Shown: positions 26,715-35,130 of the stretch, in pieces
Layout: each line of letters opens with the position of its first letter
Numbering within the stretch: the stretch's first letter is position 1
DNA from: Methylobacterium sp. J-078
Lineage (GTDB): Bacteria > Pseudomonadota > Alphaproteobacteria > Rhizobiales > Beijerinckiaceae
Direction: 5' to 3'
Assembly (NCBI RefSeq): GCF_022829285.1
Contig: NZ_JAKSYI010000108.1
Coordinates: forward strand, 140,898-204,897
DNA: 64,000 bases
Made by a program: the position numbers and the translations under genes
The notes under the pieces: model-generated
Seen by the model: the letters and a program-made list of their open reading frames with translations, nothing else
Database searches by the model: none
What the model was told of the DNA's origin: nothing

Positions 26715-27587
26715 CTAACCCGCCTCGGCCGCCGCCCAGATCGCCGCGACGGCGGCGCGCGCCTTCGCTCCGTACGCCTTGGCGCCGTTCCGGTAGAGCC
26801 GGATCTCCAGGGGCACCTCGGGTCCGGCCACGACGAGGCGTCCCTCGGCGAGTTCGCGGATGACGAGGCTGCGCGGCACGAAGGCGAGGCCGTACCCTTC
26901 GAGCGCCATGCATTTCAGGGCCTCGGCCATGGGGTTGGCATGGACCACCGGCCCCATCGGCAGGCCGAGCTCGGCCTGGGCGAGGTGGCTGACGCGGCCG
27001 AGGAAGGAGTCGCGCCCGTAATCGAGGCGCGGGAGCGGCCCGCCCTCGGCCAGAGCCGGGCTCCGCACCGCGACCAGCGCATCGGCGCCGACCGCCCGGT
27101 GGGGGTAGAGCTCCGGGTCGAGGGGGATCGGCACGCCCGGATGGTGGAAGGTCAGGAGGAAGTCCGAGCCACCCTCCACCAGGGCCTGGAGGCAGTCGTG
27201 GAAATCGTCCGGCTGGAGCCGGGTCGCCACCGGTCCGGTGCGCGCGGTCAGGGTCCGGAACCAGGCGGGGAAGAACGTCAGCGCCAGGGTGTGCAACCCG
27301 GCGATGCGCACCCCGGGTTCGGCCGAATCGAGGCCGGCGCGCAGGTCGGCCCGGGCCCCGAGGAGCACCCGCACGCTCTCCTCGGCGGTGTCGCGGAAGC
27401 GGCGCCCCTCCGGGGTCAGGGTGGTGGGATATGTGCTGCGGTCGACGAGGCTCACCCCGAGCCAGAGTTCCAGGGCGCGGATGCGCCGGCTGAAGGCCGA
27501 TTGGGTGACGTGGCGGGCCTCCGCCGAGCGGGAGAAGCTGCGGGTCTGGGCGAGGCTGAGGAAATCCTCCAGCCACTTCAGCTCCAC
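26715..27587 (-). CDS. LysR-family transcriptional regulator
   Basis: The GTG at 27585-27587 starts a 290-residue protein; the frame is open further upstream inside rnd but has no LysR character there. The N-terminal winged helix reads LKWLEDFLSLAQTRSFSRSA then TQSAFSRRIRALELWLGVSL. The effector domain follows (GVRIAGLHTLALTFFPAWF to EALKCMALEGYGLAFVPRSL). It binds DNA and responds to a small molecule. Likely targets are itself and the racemase downstream. It begins 15 bp before the end of rnd, so read-through from rnd is possible. Confidence 0.93.
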   Translation of the reverse strand: MELKWLEDFLSLAQTRSFSRSAEARHVTQSAFSRRIRALELWLGVSLVDRSTYPTTLTPEGRRFRDTAEESVRVLLGARADLRAGLDSAEPGVRIAGLHTLALTFFPAWFRTLTARTGPVATRLQPDDFHDCLQALVEGGSDFLLTFHHPGVPIPLDPELYPHRAVGADALVAVRSPALAEGGPLPRLDYGRDSFLGRVSHLAQAELGLPMGPVVHANPMAEALKCMALEGYGLAFVPRSLVIRELAEGRLVVAGPEVPLEIRLYRNGAKAYGAKARAAVAAIWAAAEAG

Positions 27588-27601
27588 GGACGCCCCCGGA
27601 C

Positions 27602-28753
27602 CTATGCCAGGTCGCGCACCACCACCCGGCCGCGCTCGGCCGAGAGGGCGAGGCGGCCGCCCTTGAGGGCGAGCGCCTTCTCGCCGAACAACGCCCGGCG
27701 CCAGCCGTGCAGCACGGCCACGTCCGCCGCGTCGTCCTCCGCGATGGCCTCGAGGTCGTCCACCGTGGCGATGATCTTCGGGGCGACGCCCTCCGTCTCG
27801 CACACGGCCTTCAAGAGGACCTTGAGCAGTTCGACGAGGGCCCCGTTGCCGCCGCGGCTGCGGGCGCGCTCGGGGAGCGCGATGTCCGAGAGGTCGCGGG
27901 TAAAGCCCCGCTCCACCGCCGCCAGGATGTCGGTTCCGGTGCGCGAGCGCTCGAAGCCGGCGGGGATCGAGCGCAGGCGGCCGAGCGCCTCGACGTTGCG
28001 CGGGGCCGAGGTCGCGACGTCGATCACCGCCTCGTCCTTGAGGATGCGCCCGCGCGGCACGTTGCGGCTCTGGGCCTCGCGCTCGCGCCAGGCGGCGACC
28101 TCCATCAGCACGGCGATCTCGCGGGGCTTGCGCATCCGCCCGGCGAGGCGCCGCCAGGCGGAAGCCGGGTCGGCCTTGTAGGTCTCCGGCGAGGTGAGCA
28201 CGCTCATCTCCTCGTCGAGCCACTCGCCGCGGTCGGTGGAGAGGAGCTGACCCGCCAGCACCTCGTAGACCTTCACCAGATGGGTGACGTCCGAGAGGGC
28301 GTAGCTCAGCTGCGCGTCCGAGAGCGGCCGGCGCGACCAGTCGGTGAAGCGCGAGGACTTGTCGATCTTGGCCTTGGCGACATCGTTGACGAGCTGCTCG
28401 TAGGAGACGGAGTCGCCGTAGCCGCAGACCATCGCGGCGACCTGGGTGTCGAAGAAGGGCTGGGGCAGCAGGCCGCCGAGGAGCCAGATGATCTCCAGGT
28501 CCTGGCGGGCGGAATGGAACACCTTCACCACGCCCTCGTCGGCCATCAGGGCGAAGAACGGCGCGAGGTCGAGGTCGGGCGAGAGCGGGTCGACGAGCAC
28601 GCCCGAGCCGTCCGGCGCCGCCATCTGGATGAGGCAGAGCTTCGGATAGTAGGTCGTCTCCCGCATGAACTCCGTGTCGACGGTCACGAAGGGATGCGCG
28701 GACAGGCGGGTGCAGGCCTCAGCCAGGGCCGCAGTGGTGGCGATCAGATTCAT
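27602..28753 (-). CDS. rnd: Ribonuclease D
   Basis: The 383-residue 3'-5' exoribonuclease trims tRNA and other stable RNA ends. The DEDDy catalytic acids are visible: [20 protein letters not shown] (D,E), [16 protein letters not shown] (D) and '[20 protein letters not shown]' (YxxxD). An HRDC domain follows (about residues 210-290, '[20 protein letters not shown]' onward). In related genomes rnd often faces aspS directly; here about 2.5 kb of extra genes separate them. Confidence 0.96.
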   Translation of the reverse strand: MNLIATTAALAEACTRLSAHPFVTVDTEFMRETTYYPKLCLIQMAAPDGSGVLVDPLSPDLDLAPFFALMADEGVVKVFHSARQDLEIIWLLGGLLPQPFFDTQVAAMVCGYGDSVSYEQLVNDVAKAKIDKSSRFTDWSRRPLSDAQLSYALSDVTHLVKVYEVLAGQLLSTDRGEWLDEEMSVLTSPETYKADPASAWRRLAGRMRKPREIAVLMEVAAWREREAQSRNVPRGRILKDEAVIDVATSAPRNVEALGRLRSIPAGFERSRTGTDILAAVERGFTRDLSDIALPERARSRGGNGALVELLKVLLKAVCETEGVAPKIIATVDDLEAIAEDDAADVAVLHGWRRALFGEKALALKGGRLALSAERGRVVVRDLA

Positions 28754-28818
28754 AGAATCGGCTATACCGAAGGTTCTCGCCTCAGGCGAGGGACGCCGGA
28801 CCCGGTCGTCGGAAATCC

Positions 28819-29250
28819 TTACGCCGCCACGACGCGGGGCCTCTCCACGCGCGCCCGGGCCGGTGGCGTTCGCGTCGCCTGCGCGCGGCGCTGGGCCGTG
28901 CGCTCTCGGCGCTGCGTCTCCGCGCGGGCGAGGAGCCAGTCGAGGATGCCGGCCTCGATCCGCTGGCCGCCGACGGCGAGGCGCCGGATGCGGTCCGTGC
29001 GGAAGCCGCGGTAGCCCCCGCGTCCCCGATCGATGCCGCCGAGAAGCGTCCGGCCGGGACCGAGCTTGAGTTCGCGGGCCTCGACCCGACGCGTGCTCCA
29101 GGCTCCGTTCGCGTCCTCGTAGACGATCTCGAACGTTCCTTCGAGGGCAAGCACGCGCCAGGCGCCGTCCCGGCGCTCCGCCACCACGGAGGGATCGGCC
29201 GATTGCCCGGGGCGTTGGGCCATGAGGTCAGGAAAACCGTTTCGTTTCAT
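28819..29250 (-). CDS. Stand-alone WYL-domain-like protein with basic tail
   Basis: The 143-residue protein has one recognisable module, about residues 40-108: '[20 protein letters not shown]' followed by [19 protein letters not shown] and [19 protein letters not shown]. This matches the WYL fold's beta strands, its lost W-Y-L but retained 'Y-R-x-F-R-x-D-R-I' ending. WYL domains sense nucleic acid or nucleotide ligands in regulators such as BrxR. No HTH is present. The last 35 residues are Arg/Ala-rich and could bind nucleic acid. A GTG at 29283 is an alternative start. It is 54 bp downstream of the lipase gene and 65 bp upstream of rnd. Confidence 0.7.
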   Translation of the reverse strand: MKRNGFPDLMAQRPGQSADPSVVAERRDGAWRVLALEGTFEIVYEDANGAWSTRRVEARELKLGPGRTLLGGIDRGRGGYRGFRTDRIRRLAVGGQRIEAGILDWLLARAETQRRERTAQRRAQATRTPPARARVERPRVVAA

Positions 29251-29304
29251 GACGTTAATGTGGTGTGGCGCGTGTCCCGGCACAAGCCGCCATGGCCTTT
29301 CGCG

Positions 29305-30285
29305 TCAGCCCAGATAGTAGGTCGGCCAGCGCGGATGGAGGGGCGCGGCGGCACCCGCACCCCCGCGCGGGACGACGACGCTGCCCAGGCCGAGGGTGAA
29401 CGGCAGCGGCGGCGCCCCTAGCAGCGCGAGGTACGTGTCGGGCAGGTGCTGGTGGAGATTCTCGAAGACGTAGGCGATGAGTTCGCAGCCGATGGACGGC
29501 GTCCTGACGGTGCCGGGAAGCGGCACCGGCTCGCCGATCGCCGTGTAGCCGTACCCTCCGAGGGCGAGCCGCGCCGTCGTGGCGAGGAGCAGGGCGGCGA
29601 CCACCATCCCGCCCTTCGGCGCGGGCTCGTAGAAGTCGTGGGTCTCGAAGACACGGTCCCAGCCATACGCGACCGTGTCGAGGGTGTTGAAGCAGCGGAT
29701 CGCCCGTCCGGCGAAGGCCGTTCCTGGGCCGAACAGGGCCGCGAAAGCGGCGTTCCCCGGCGTCATCCCGGCGAAAGTCACGATGTGGATCGCGCTCGCC
29801 GGAGCCTGTCCGGCGAGCCAGAGGGCGACCACCGGCGCGAGGGTTCCGCCGAGACTGTGCCCCGTCACCGTGAGCGAACGCTCCGGCGGCAGCCCCGCGA
29901 CGGCTCCGGCCAGCGTCACGCCCGCGTCATCGGTGAGAGCCCGCAGGTTGTCGAAACCGGTGGCCGTTCCGGCGGAGATCCTGGCCTCCGGGCTCCCGGG
30001 CCAGGGAACCATATCGCCGAATGGACTGTCCTCGTCGCCATCGGCCCAGTAGGCCGGCGAGAAGGGGTTGGGATAGGTGCCGCGGATCGCCAGCACGCAT
30101 TCGCCCGTGACGCGATGGCGGGCGAGATAGGCGAAGTTGACGGGCGGGTCCGGCGGCGCGGCGAGCCAGACCAGGCTCCAGTCTCCCCCGGTGAGGGAAT
30201 CGGTGGCGAGGTAGCCCGTGATCCTTCCGGGATCGCCATAGGCGATCCCCGCGAGGGTCATCAGTTCGGCGGTCGAGGGAGGCAT
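29305..30285 (-). CDS. Class-3 (lipase_3-like) alpha/beta hydrolase
   Basis: The 326-residue protein has the class 3 lipase layout: a beta strand with RHRVTGECVLAIRGTYPN, the nucleophile elbow SLTVTGHSLGGTLAPVVALW (Ser near residue 146), then 'HIVTFAGMTPGNAAFAALFG' and CFNTLDTVAYGWDRVF, whose Asp is the probable acid. A His in ENLHQHLPDTYLALLG could finish the triad. No signal peptide is seen, so export would need another route. It lies 12 bp downstream of the beta-rich gene, clearly co-transcribed. Substrate lipid unknown. Confidence 0.82.
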   Translation of the reverse strand: MPPSTAELMTLAGIAYGDPGRITGYLATDSLTGGDWSLVWLAAPPDPPVNFAYLARHRVTGECVLAIRGTYPNPFSPAYWADGDEDSPFGDMVPWPGSPEARISAGTATGFDNLRALTDDAGVTLAGAVAGLPPERSLTVTGHSLGGTLAPVVALWLAGQAPASAIHIVTFAGMTPGNAAFAALFGPGTAFAGRAIRCFNTLDTVAYGWDRVFETHDFYEPAPKGGMVVAALLLATTARLALGGYGYTAIGEPVPLPGTVRTPSIGCELIAYVFENLHQHLPDTYLALLGAPPLPFTLGLGSVVVPRGGAGAAAPLHPRWPTYYLG

Positions 30286-30297
30286 CGCGGAATTCCC

Positions 30298-30924
30298 TCA
30301 GCCGGTGACGACCGGGCCACCGCCGATCGGGACGGAATAGGCCGCGGCCGCGATCGGCACGAGCGGACTGCCCTGCTGGCTGACGAAGAACTGGCGCACC
30401 GTCGCGGTCACCAGGAAGGTGGCGCCGCTCGACGGCGTGAGTTGCACGAAGCCGCGATTGCCGGCCGCCTCGGTGATCGCGACCGATTGCGAGGCCAGCG
30501 CGAGGCCCGTCGCGACGTATTGCAGGCCGATGATGAGTGTCTGATTTGCCGGGACGGTCAAGTAGATGTTTGGGCCGGCCGGGGTGTTCTGGAAGTAGCT
30601 CGTGAAGTCCAGGATCCTAAGGTCGTAGTTCACCAGGTTGGCGGCGAGCTTGATCTTTCCTCCCGAGGGCGCAAGCACGAACGGCACTGTCGGCAGGTAG
30701 CGCAGCTGGATCTGAGCCGAACCGCTGCTCGCCGTATTGGTGATCTGGATGAACGTGCCCTGGAGGACCAGCGGCACCTGCGTCAGGCCGGGCACGATCG
30801 GCTCGCCGAGGATCTCGAACGGAACGCTGTAGGGTCCCGCGGCCAGGGACTTCACGGCATCGAAATCGTCGTCCGACATCATTCGGTCGGGGGGAAGCGC
30901 GGCGGGGTTCTCGACAATCAGCAT
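30298..30924 (-). CDS. Beta-rich protein of unknown function, partner of lipase
   Basis: The 208-residue product is predicted mainly beta: alternating hydrophobic strands such as PLVLQGTFIQITNTASSGSA, 'QIQLRYLPTVPFVLAPSGGK', NIYLTVPANQTLIIGLQYVA and TFLVTATVRQFFVSQQGSPL. It has no cysteine, no signal peptide and few charged residues after the first 30. It recalls a jelly-roll or viral/toxin-like beta sandwich, but I recognise no family. The ATG at 30924 has an AGAGGTGA site. It heads an operon with the lipase and WYL-like genes, so a shared function is probable. Confidence 0.65.
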   Translation of the reverse strand: MLIVENPAALPPDRMMSDDDFDAVKSLAAGPYSVPFEILGEPIVPGLTQVPLVLQGTFIQITNTASSGSAQIQLRYLPTVPFVLAPSGGKIKLAANLVNYDLRILDFTSYFQNTPAGPNIYLTVPANQTLIIGLQYVATGLALASQSVAITEAAGNRGFVQLTPSSGATFLVTATVRQFFVSQQGSPLVPIAAAAYSVPIGGGPVVTG

Positions 30925-31093
30925 GGCGTCACCTCTGGAGCGGGGAGGCCGGCGCAAACGCCTGGACGAAGCGCCGGAACGGTTCGCACGCTGTCAGGAG
31001 TACGGTCGCGCGCCATCGACGACGGTCTGGGCGGCACGCCACGACACTGCGGTCTGAGAATCGGAGGATTCTGTTCCTGAACTTGCGATTGTG

Positions 31094-31122
31094 AGCATAG
31101 CTCTTTGAACAACCTGAAGCAA
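31094..31122 (-). promoter_or_regulatory. Candidate sigma-70 promoter for the beta/lipase/WYL operon
   Basis: On the minus strand TTGCTT (complement of 31117-31122) and TATGCT (complement of 31094-31099) are separated by exactly 17 bp. Transcription would start near 31087, about 160 nt before the ATG at 30924. A 10-bp inverted repeat overlaps the spacer. Confidence 0.55.
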
Positions 31123-31146
31123 CGATTAATCCTACCTCAGGTTGTT
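31108..31146. repeat. 10-bp perfect inverted repeat over the promoter
   Basis: AACAACCTGA at 31108-31117 and TCAGGTTGTT at 31137-31146 are perfect complements 19 nt apart. One arm lies inside the spacer of the minus-strand promoter and the other just upstream of its -35. This is the geometry of a dimeric repressor operator; a hairpin role is less likely given the long loop. Confidence 0.6.
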
Positions 31147-31291
31147 ATTTATGGGTGCAATGCCGCCGGTCAGTCGGCGCTCCGCGACCCGGTCGCCCCC
31201 CGTCGCCTTGACTTCGTACCCCCCGCGTGAATGGTGCGCCGCTCAATCCCAAGAGCCCGTGATCCGTCAGTTTGTGATGCAACAGCCCGCC

Positions 31292-33106
31292 ATGCACCGT
31301 TACCGGACCCATACCTGCGGGGCGCTTCGTCCGTCCGATGTCGGCCAGGGCGTACGCCTCTCCGGCTGGTGCCACCGCATCCGGGACCATGGCGGCGTGC
31401 TGTTCATCGACCTGCGCGACCATTACGGCCTGACCCAGTGCGTGGTGGATTCGGATTCGAAGGCCTTCCAGGCCGCCAACGCGGCGCGCTCCGAGTGGGT
31501 CATCCGCATCGACGGCCGGGTCCGCACCCGCCCGGCCGGCACCGAGAACCCGGATCTGCCCACCGGCGCGCTGGAGGTCTACATCGACGACCTCGAGGTG
31601 CTCGGCCCGGCGGGCGAGCTGCCGATGCCGGTCTTCGGCGACCTCGACTACCCGGAGGAGACGCGGCTCAAGTACCGCTTCCTCGACCTGCGCCGCGAGA
31701 AGCTGCACGCCAATATCATGAAGCGCGGCGCGATCATCGACAGCCTGCGCCGGCGCATGCGCGAGGGGGGCTTCTTCGAGTTCCAGACGCCGATCCTCAC
31801 CGCCTCCTCGCCGGAGGGCGCACGCGACTACCTCGTCCCCTCCCGCGTGCACCCGGGCAAGTTCTACGCGCTGCCGCAGGCCCCGCAGCAGTTCAAGCAG
31901 CTGACGATGATCGCGGGCTTCGACCGCTACTTCCAGATCGCGCCCTGCTTCCGCGACGAGGACGCGCGCGCCGACCGGAGCCCGGGCGAGTTCTACCAGC
32001 TCGACATCGAGATGAGCTTCGTCACCCAGGAAGACGTGTTCCAGGCGGTGGAGCCCGTCCTGCGCTCGGTCTTCGAGGAATTCGCCGAGGGCAAGCGCGT
32101 CACCGGCACCTTCCCGCGCATTCCCTATGCCGAGGCGATGCTGAAGTACGGCGTCGACAAGCCGGACCTGCGCAACCCGCTGATCATCGCCGACGTGACG
32201 GCCGAGTTCGCCCGCGAGGACGTCGCCTTCAAGGCGTTCAAGGGCGTGATCGCGTCCGGCGGCGTGGTCCGGGCCATCCCCGCCACGGGGGCGGCGACCC
32301 AGCCGCGCTCGTTCTTCGACAAGCTCAACGACTTCGCCCGCGCCGAGGGCGCCCCGGGCCTCGGCTACATCATCTTCGAGGACGACGGCGGCACGATCAC
32401 GGGCAAGGGCCCGATCGCCAAGTTCATCCCGGCCGAGGTCCAGGCGGCCATTCGCGAAAAGACCGGCATGAAGGCCGGCGACGCGGTGTTCTTCTCCGCC
32501 GGCACCGAGGCCAAGGCGGCGGCCCTCGCCGGCAAGGCCCGCATCCGCATCGGCGACGAACTCGCCCTGTCCGACAAGGACCAGTACGCGTTCTGCTGGA
32601 TCACCGACTTCCCGATGTACGAGTGGAACGAGGACGAGAAGCGGATCGACTTCTCGCATAACCCGTTCTCGATGCCGAACTTCGAGCGCGAGGCGTTCCT
32701 CGCCCTCGACCCGGCGGACGCCGAGACGATCCTGAACATCAAGGCGTTCCAGTACGACATCGTCTGCAACGGCACCGAACTGTCCTCGGGCGCGATCCGC
32801 AACCATCGCCCCGACGTGATGGAGAAGGCCTTCGGCATCGCCGGCTACGGCCTCGCGGTGCTGGAGGAGAAGTTCGGCGGCATGCTCAACGCCCTGAAGC
32901 TCGGCGCCCCCCCGCACGGCGGCATCGCGCCGGGCATCGACCGCATCGTCATGCTGCTCTGCGGCGAGCAGAACCTGCGCGAGGTCGTGCTGTTCCCCAT
33001 GAACCAGCGCGCCGAGGACCTGATGATGGGGGCGCCGGCCGAGGCCACGCCGAAGCAGCTGCGCGAGCTCCACATCCGCCTCAACCTGCCCGAGAAGGGC
33101 GCCTGA
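31292..33106 (+). CDS. aspS: Aspartyl-tRNA synthetase (probably non-discriminating)
   Basis: The ATG at 31292 ([12 protein letters not shown]) gives 604 residues, the usual bacterial length; 31277 is an alternative. The OB-fold shows '[18 protein letters not shown]'. Motif 2 is [20 protein letters not shown] and motif 3 [20 protein letters not shown] bacterial GAD insertion lies around residues 285-410. The His in RDHGG, where the E. coli discriminating enzyme has Leu, is typical of enzymes that also charge tRNA-Asn, followed by GatCAB amidation. No strong ribosome site precedes it. Confidence 0.96.
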   Translation: MHRYRTHTCGALRPSDVGQGVRLSGWCHRIRDHGGVLFIDLRDHYGLTQCVVDSDSKAFQAANAARSEWVIRIDGRVRTRPAGTENPDLPTGALEVYIDDLEVLGPAGELPMPVFGDLDYPEETRLKYRFLDLRREKLHANIMKRGAIIDSLRRRMREGGFFEFQTPILTASSPEGARDYLVPSRVHPGKFYALPQAPQQFKQLTMIAGFDRYFQIAPCFRDEDARADRSPGEFYQLDIEMSFVTQEDVFQAVEPVLRSVFEEFAEGKRVTGTFPRIPYAEAMLKYGVDKPDLRNPLIIADVTAEFAREDVAFKAFKGVIASGGVVRAIPATGAATQPRSFFDKLNDFARAEGAPGLGYIIFEDDGGTITGKGPIAKFIPAEVQAAIREKTGMKAGDAVFFSAGTEAKAAALAGKARIRIGDELALSDKDQYAFCWITDFPMYEWNEDEKRIDFSHNPFSMPNFEREAFLALDPADAETILNIKAFQYDIVCNGTELSSGAIRNHRPDVMEKAFGIAGYGLAVLEEKFGGMLNALKLGAPPHGGIAPGIDRIVMLLCGEQNLREVVLFPMNQRAEDLMMGAPAEATPKQLRELHIRLNLPEKGA

Positions 33107-33113
33107 GGCCGAC

Positions 33114-33148
33114 CGGCCCCGCGGCCCCGCACCGGGGCGGCGGGGCCG
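33114..33148 (+). terminator. GC-rich terminator hairpin after aspS
   Basis: A 9-bp outer stem (33114-33122 with 33140-33148) and a 6-bp inner stem (33124-33129 with 33133-33138) enclose a 3-nt loop, starting 8 nt after the aspS stop. No T-run follows. Confidence 0.65.
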
Positions 33149-33175
33149 TCCGGGGCAAGACCTCCCGAGGCGACC

Positions 33176-34048
33176 ATGCCGAGCGTGATCGCCGTCGTCG
33201 TGGCGCATGACAGCGCCGAGCGCCTGCCGGCCTGTCTGAGCGCCCTCGCGGCCGAGCACGTCCCGGCCCTCGTGGTGGACAATGCGAGCCGGGACACCTC
33301 GGTGGCCGTGGCCCGCGCGGCCGGGGCCGAGGTGGTGGAGAACCCCCGCAACGAGGGGTACGGCCGCGCCAACAACATCGGCGTGGCGGCGGCCCGGCGC
33401 GCCGAGCGCGTCCTGATCCTCAACCCGGACGTGGTCCTGCGGCCGGGCGCCGTGGACGCGCTGCTGGCCGCCGCGCGCGCCTACCCGGATGCCGGGCTGC
33501 TCGCGCCCCGGCTGGTCGAGCCGGACGGGCGCGTCTTTTTCCAGCCGCGCTCGCTCCTCTCACCCTATCTGGCGAACCCGAAGGGTCGGCGCGCCCTGCC
33601 GGAGGGAGACGTCTGCGCGCCCTTCCTCTCCGGCGCCTGCCTGATGCTGCGCCGCGACCTGTTCCTGGCCCTGGGCGGCTTCGATCCCAACATCTTCCTC
33701 TTCTACGAGGACGACGATTTCTGCCGCCGGATGGCGGATGCGGGCCATGCCCTCGTGCATGTCCACGCAGCCCAAGCCGTGCACGAGCGCGGGCGCTCCT
33801 GCGCGCCGGAGCCCGGCCGGGTGTTCCGCACGCGCTGGCACCAGGCCTGGTCGCGGGCCTATGTCTGCGCCAAATACGGCCTGTCCGATCCGAGTCTCGG
33901 CGTGCTCGCGGCCAACCTGCCGAAGGCAGCCCTGACCGGCCTCGCTCTGCGGCGCGGGCGCTTCGAGCGGTATGCGGGCTCCGCCGCCGGCGCCTTCGCG
34001 GCCCTGCGCGGTTTCAGCGCCCTCGCCCGCGAGGGCCTGCTTCCATGA
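33176..34048 (+). CDS. Family 2 glycosyltransferase
   Basis: The 290-residue protein shows the GT-A fold of rhamnosyltransferase-like family 2 enzymes. It has VIAVVVAHDSAERLPACLSA, 'VVDNASRDTSVAVARAAGAE', the NPRNEGYGRANNIGVAAARR loop, LILNPDVVLRPGAVDALLAA (the DxD-type metal site is NPDV), and 'GGFDPNIFLFYEDDDFCRRM' with the general acid/base ED region. Probably builds cell-surface polysaccharide. Acceptor unknown. Its stop overlaps the next gene's ATG (ATGA). Confidence 0.92.
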   Translation: MPSVIAVVVAHDSAERLPACLSALAAEHVPALVVDNASRDTSVAVARAAGAEVVENPRNEGYGRANNIGVAAARRAERVLILNPDVVLRPGAVDALLAAARAYPDAGLLAPRLVEPDGRVFFQPRSLLSPYLANPKGRRALPEGDVCAPFLSGACLMLRRDLFLALGGFDPNIFLFYEDDDFCRRMADAGHALVHVHAAQAVHERGRSCAPEPGRVFRTRWHQAWSRAYVCAKYGLSDPSLGVLAANLPKAALTGLALRRGRFERYAGSAAGAFAALRGFSALAREGLLP

Positions 34049-34491
34049 GTAAAATCCATGCGGGAAGGCACCACCCCGTGATGAAGCGCCTCACGCCCGC
34101 CGAGGCCCTCGCCCGCGCGGTCGACGCCCTCGTGGCCCAGGGCTTCGCCGTGAGCGCGCGCAACACGCGGGGCGACAGCGTCTACCTCAAGCCCGGCGCC
34201 TGCGCCTTCGCCCTGCGGGTCTCGAACCACGCCCGCACCCCGAAGCAGCGCAAGAACCACCCCGACGCCATCACCAGCCTCGTCCTGCGCGACCCGACCT
34301 CGGAGGTGGCGCTGGCGGAGGCGATCGCCGTGGCGGTGCGCAATTTTGCCGGTGAACGGGCCAAGCGCGAGCGGGGGCCTGCCGGGAATGCCATGTCCGG
34401 TCAGGGATCGCGGCCCTGCGACCAGGCTGCGACGGCCGGGGGCTGTTCCGACAGGGGCGCGCCGATGTCGGACAGCCCCGCCGAGGTCTAG
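34045..34491 (+). CDS. Uncharacterised small basic protein
   Basis: The 148-residue frame overlaps the glycosyltransferase stop by 4 bp, implying translational coupling; an internal ATG at 34081 is an alternative. The core (residues 15-105) has SVYLKPGACAFALRVSNHAR and 'KNHPDAITSLVLRDPTSEVA', a compact alpha/beta pattern resembling small 'R-(I/V)-S-x-H' conserved unknowns of alphaproteobacteria. The last 40 residues are disordered and cysteine-containing. Function unknown. The 3' end overlaps the DUF3297 gene by 4 bp in convergent orientation. Confidence 0.65.
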   Translation: MSKIHAGRHHPVMKRLTPAEALARAVDALVAQGFAVSARNTRGDSVYLKPGACAFALRVSNHARTPKQRKNHPDAITSLVLRDPTSEVALAEAIAVAVRNFAGERAKRERGPAGNAMSGQGSRPCDQAATAGGCSDRGAPMSDSPAEV

Positions 34492-34742
34492 CCTTCGGCC
34501 GGAGCGTCGTCGCGAAAATACGGCTCCACGGGGCCCTTGAGCTTCACCGTCATCGGGTTGCCGGCGCGGTCCAGGGTCTTGCCGGCCGAGAGGCGGACCC
34601 AGCCTTCGCTGACGCAGTATTCCTCGACATTGGTCTTCTCGACGCCCTTGAAGCGGATGCCGATGCCGCGCTCCAGCATCTTCTCGTCGTAGAACGGGCT
34701 GTTGGGATTCACAGCGAGGCGGTCGGGGGGCGTATCGGACAT
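34488..34742 (-). CDS. DUF3297 family protein
   Basis: The 84-residue protein closely fits the DUF3297 pattern: DRLAVNPNSPFYDEKMLERG followed by 'IGIRFKGVEKTNVEEYCVSE' and GWVRLSAGKTLDRAGNPMTV, ending PVEPYFRD. The family is small, cytoplasmic, widespread in proteobacteria and of unknown function. It has a convergent 4-bp overlap with the preceding gene. Confidence 0.92.
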   Translation of the reverse strand: MSDTPPDRLAVNPNSPFYDEKMLERGIGIRFKGVEKTNVEEYCVSEGWVRLSAGKTLDRAGNPMTVKLKGPVEPYFRDDAPAEG

Positions 34743-35130
34743 CGTCGCGGGCCTTGGATCGGTTCACGTCGTGCGGTGTGGACGGCGAGCGCTAGCGGGT
34801 AAGGGATTCGACGCGAGGCCGCAACGCCGAGCCGGCCGGAGCCTCGCTGCGGGGGTCGCCAGGAACGCAATCCCCGTCGCGATGGAACAAAACGCCCCGA
34901 TCGTCAGCGTCGCGCCGCGATCCAGACGCGACAGGAGCGCCCCGCCGTAGGAGTTTGTGCCGATGGGGAAACCGGTCCGAACGGCGGGCGGGCACGGTCG
35001 ATCCGGGTCTCCAGCCGCGGGTTGCGCCCATCCGGCAGCCGGTGCAACAGGAGCCCCCAGCGAAAATCCCGCCGATGATGGGAGACGCGCTCCGATGACG
35101 GGGCAGCGCGCAATCCTGAGGAGGACGACC
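34743..35130. other. Gene-poor stretch between DUF3297 and maeB
   Basis: About 390 bp with the acyltransferase remnant on the minus strand and the maeB promoter region at its right end. Other open frames here look like shadows. GAGGAGGACG just before 35131 is the maeB ribosome site. Confidence 0.5.
34850..34979 (-). pseudogene. Fragment of a hexapeptide-repeat acetyltransferase
   Basis: Read on the minus strand in frame, this piece encodes GFPIGTNSYGGALLSRLDRG followed by ATLTIGAFCSIATGIAFLA. This is the entry to xenobiotic/CatB-type left-handed beta-helix acyltransferases, whose usual form is 'IGRHTYG...L-x-IGAFCSIA-x-G-V-x-I-F-L-G-G-N-H'. The sequence loses similarity immediately after FLA, and the upstream 100 nt carry no matching N-terminus in the same frame. 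It is therefore a decayed remnant. No start codon or ribosome site fits. Confidence 0.55.

Larger units (their letters stand above)
30925..31291. other. Divergent region between beta-rich gene and aspS
   Basis: This 367-bp region is locally less GC-rich than its surroundings around 31060-31150. It contains the minus-strand promoter and dyad described separately, and a small hairpin (AGAATC/GATTCT on the minus strand near 31058-31073) in the leader. The aspS frame stays open upstream to 31142 but that part lacks synthetase character. Confidence 0.5.

Noticed and set aside
31145..33259. 704-codon minus-strand frame opposite aspS
   Set aside because: Low-complexity mirror of aspS codon bias; the plus strand has all class II synthetase motifs.
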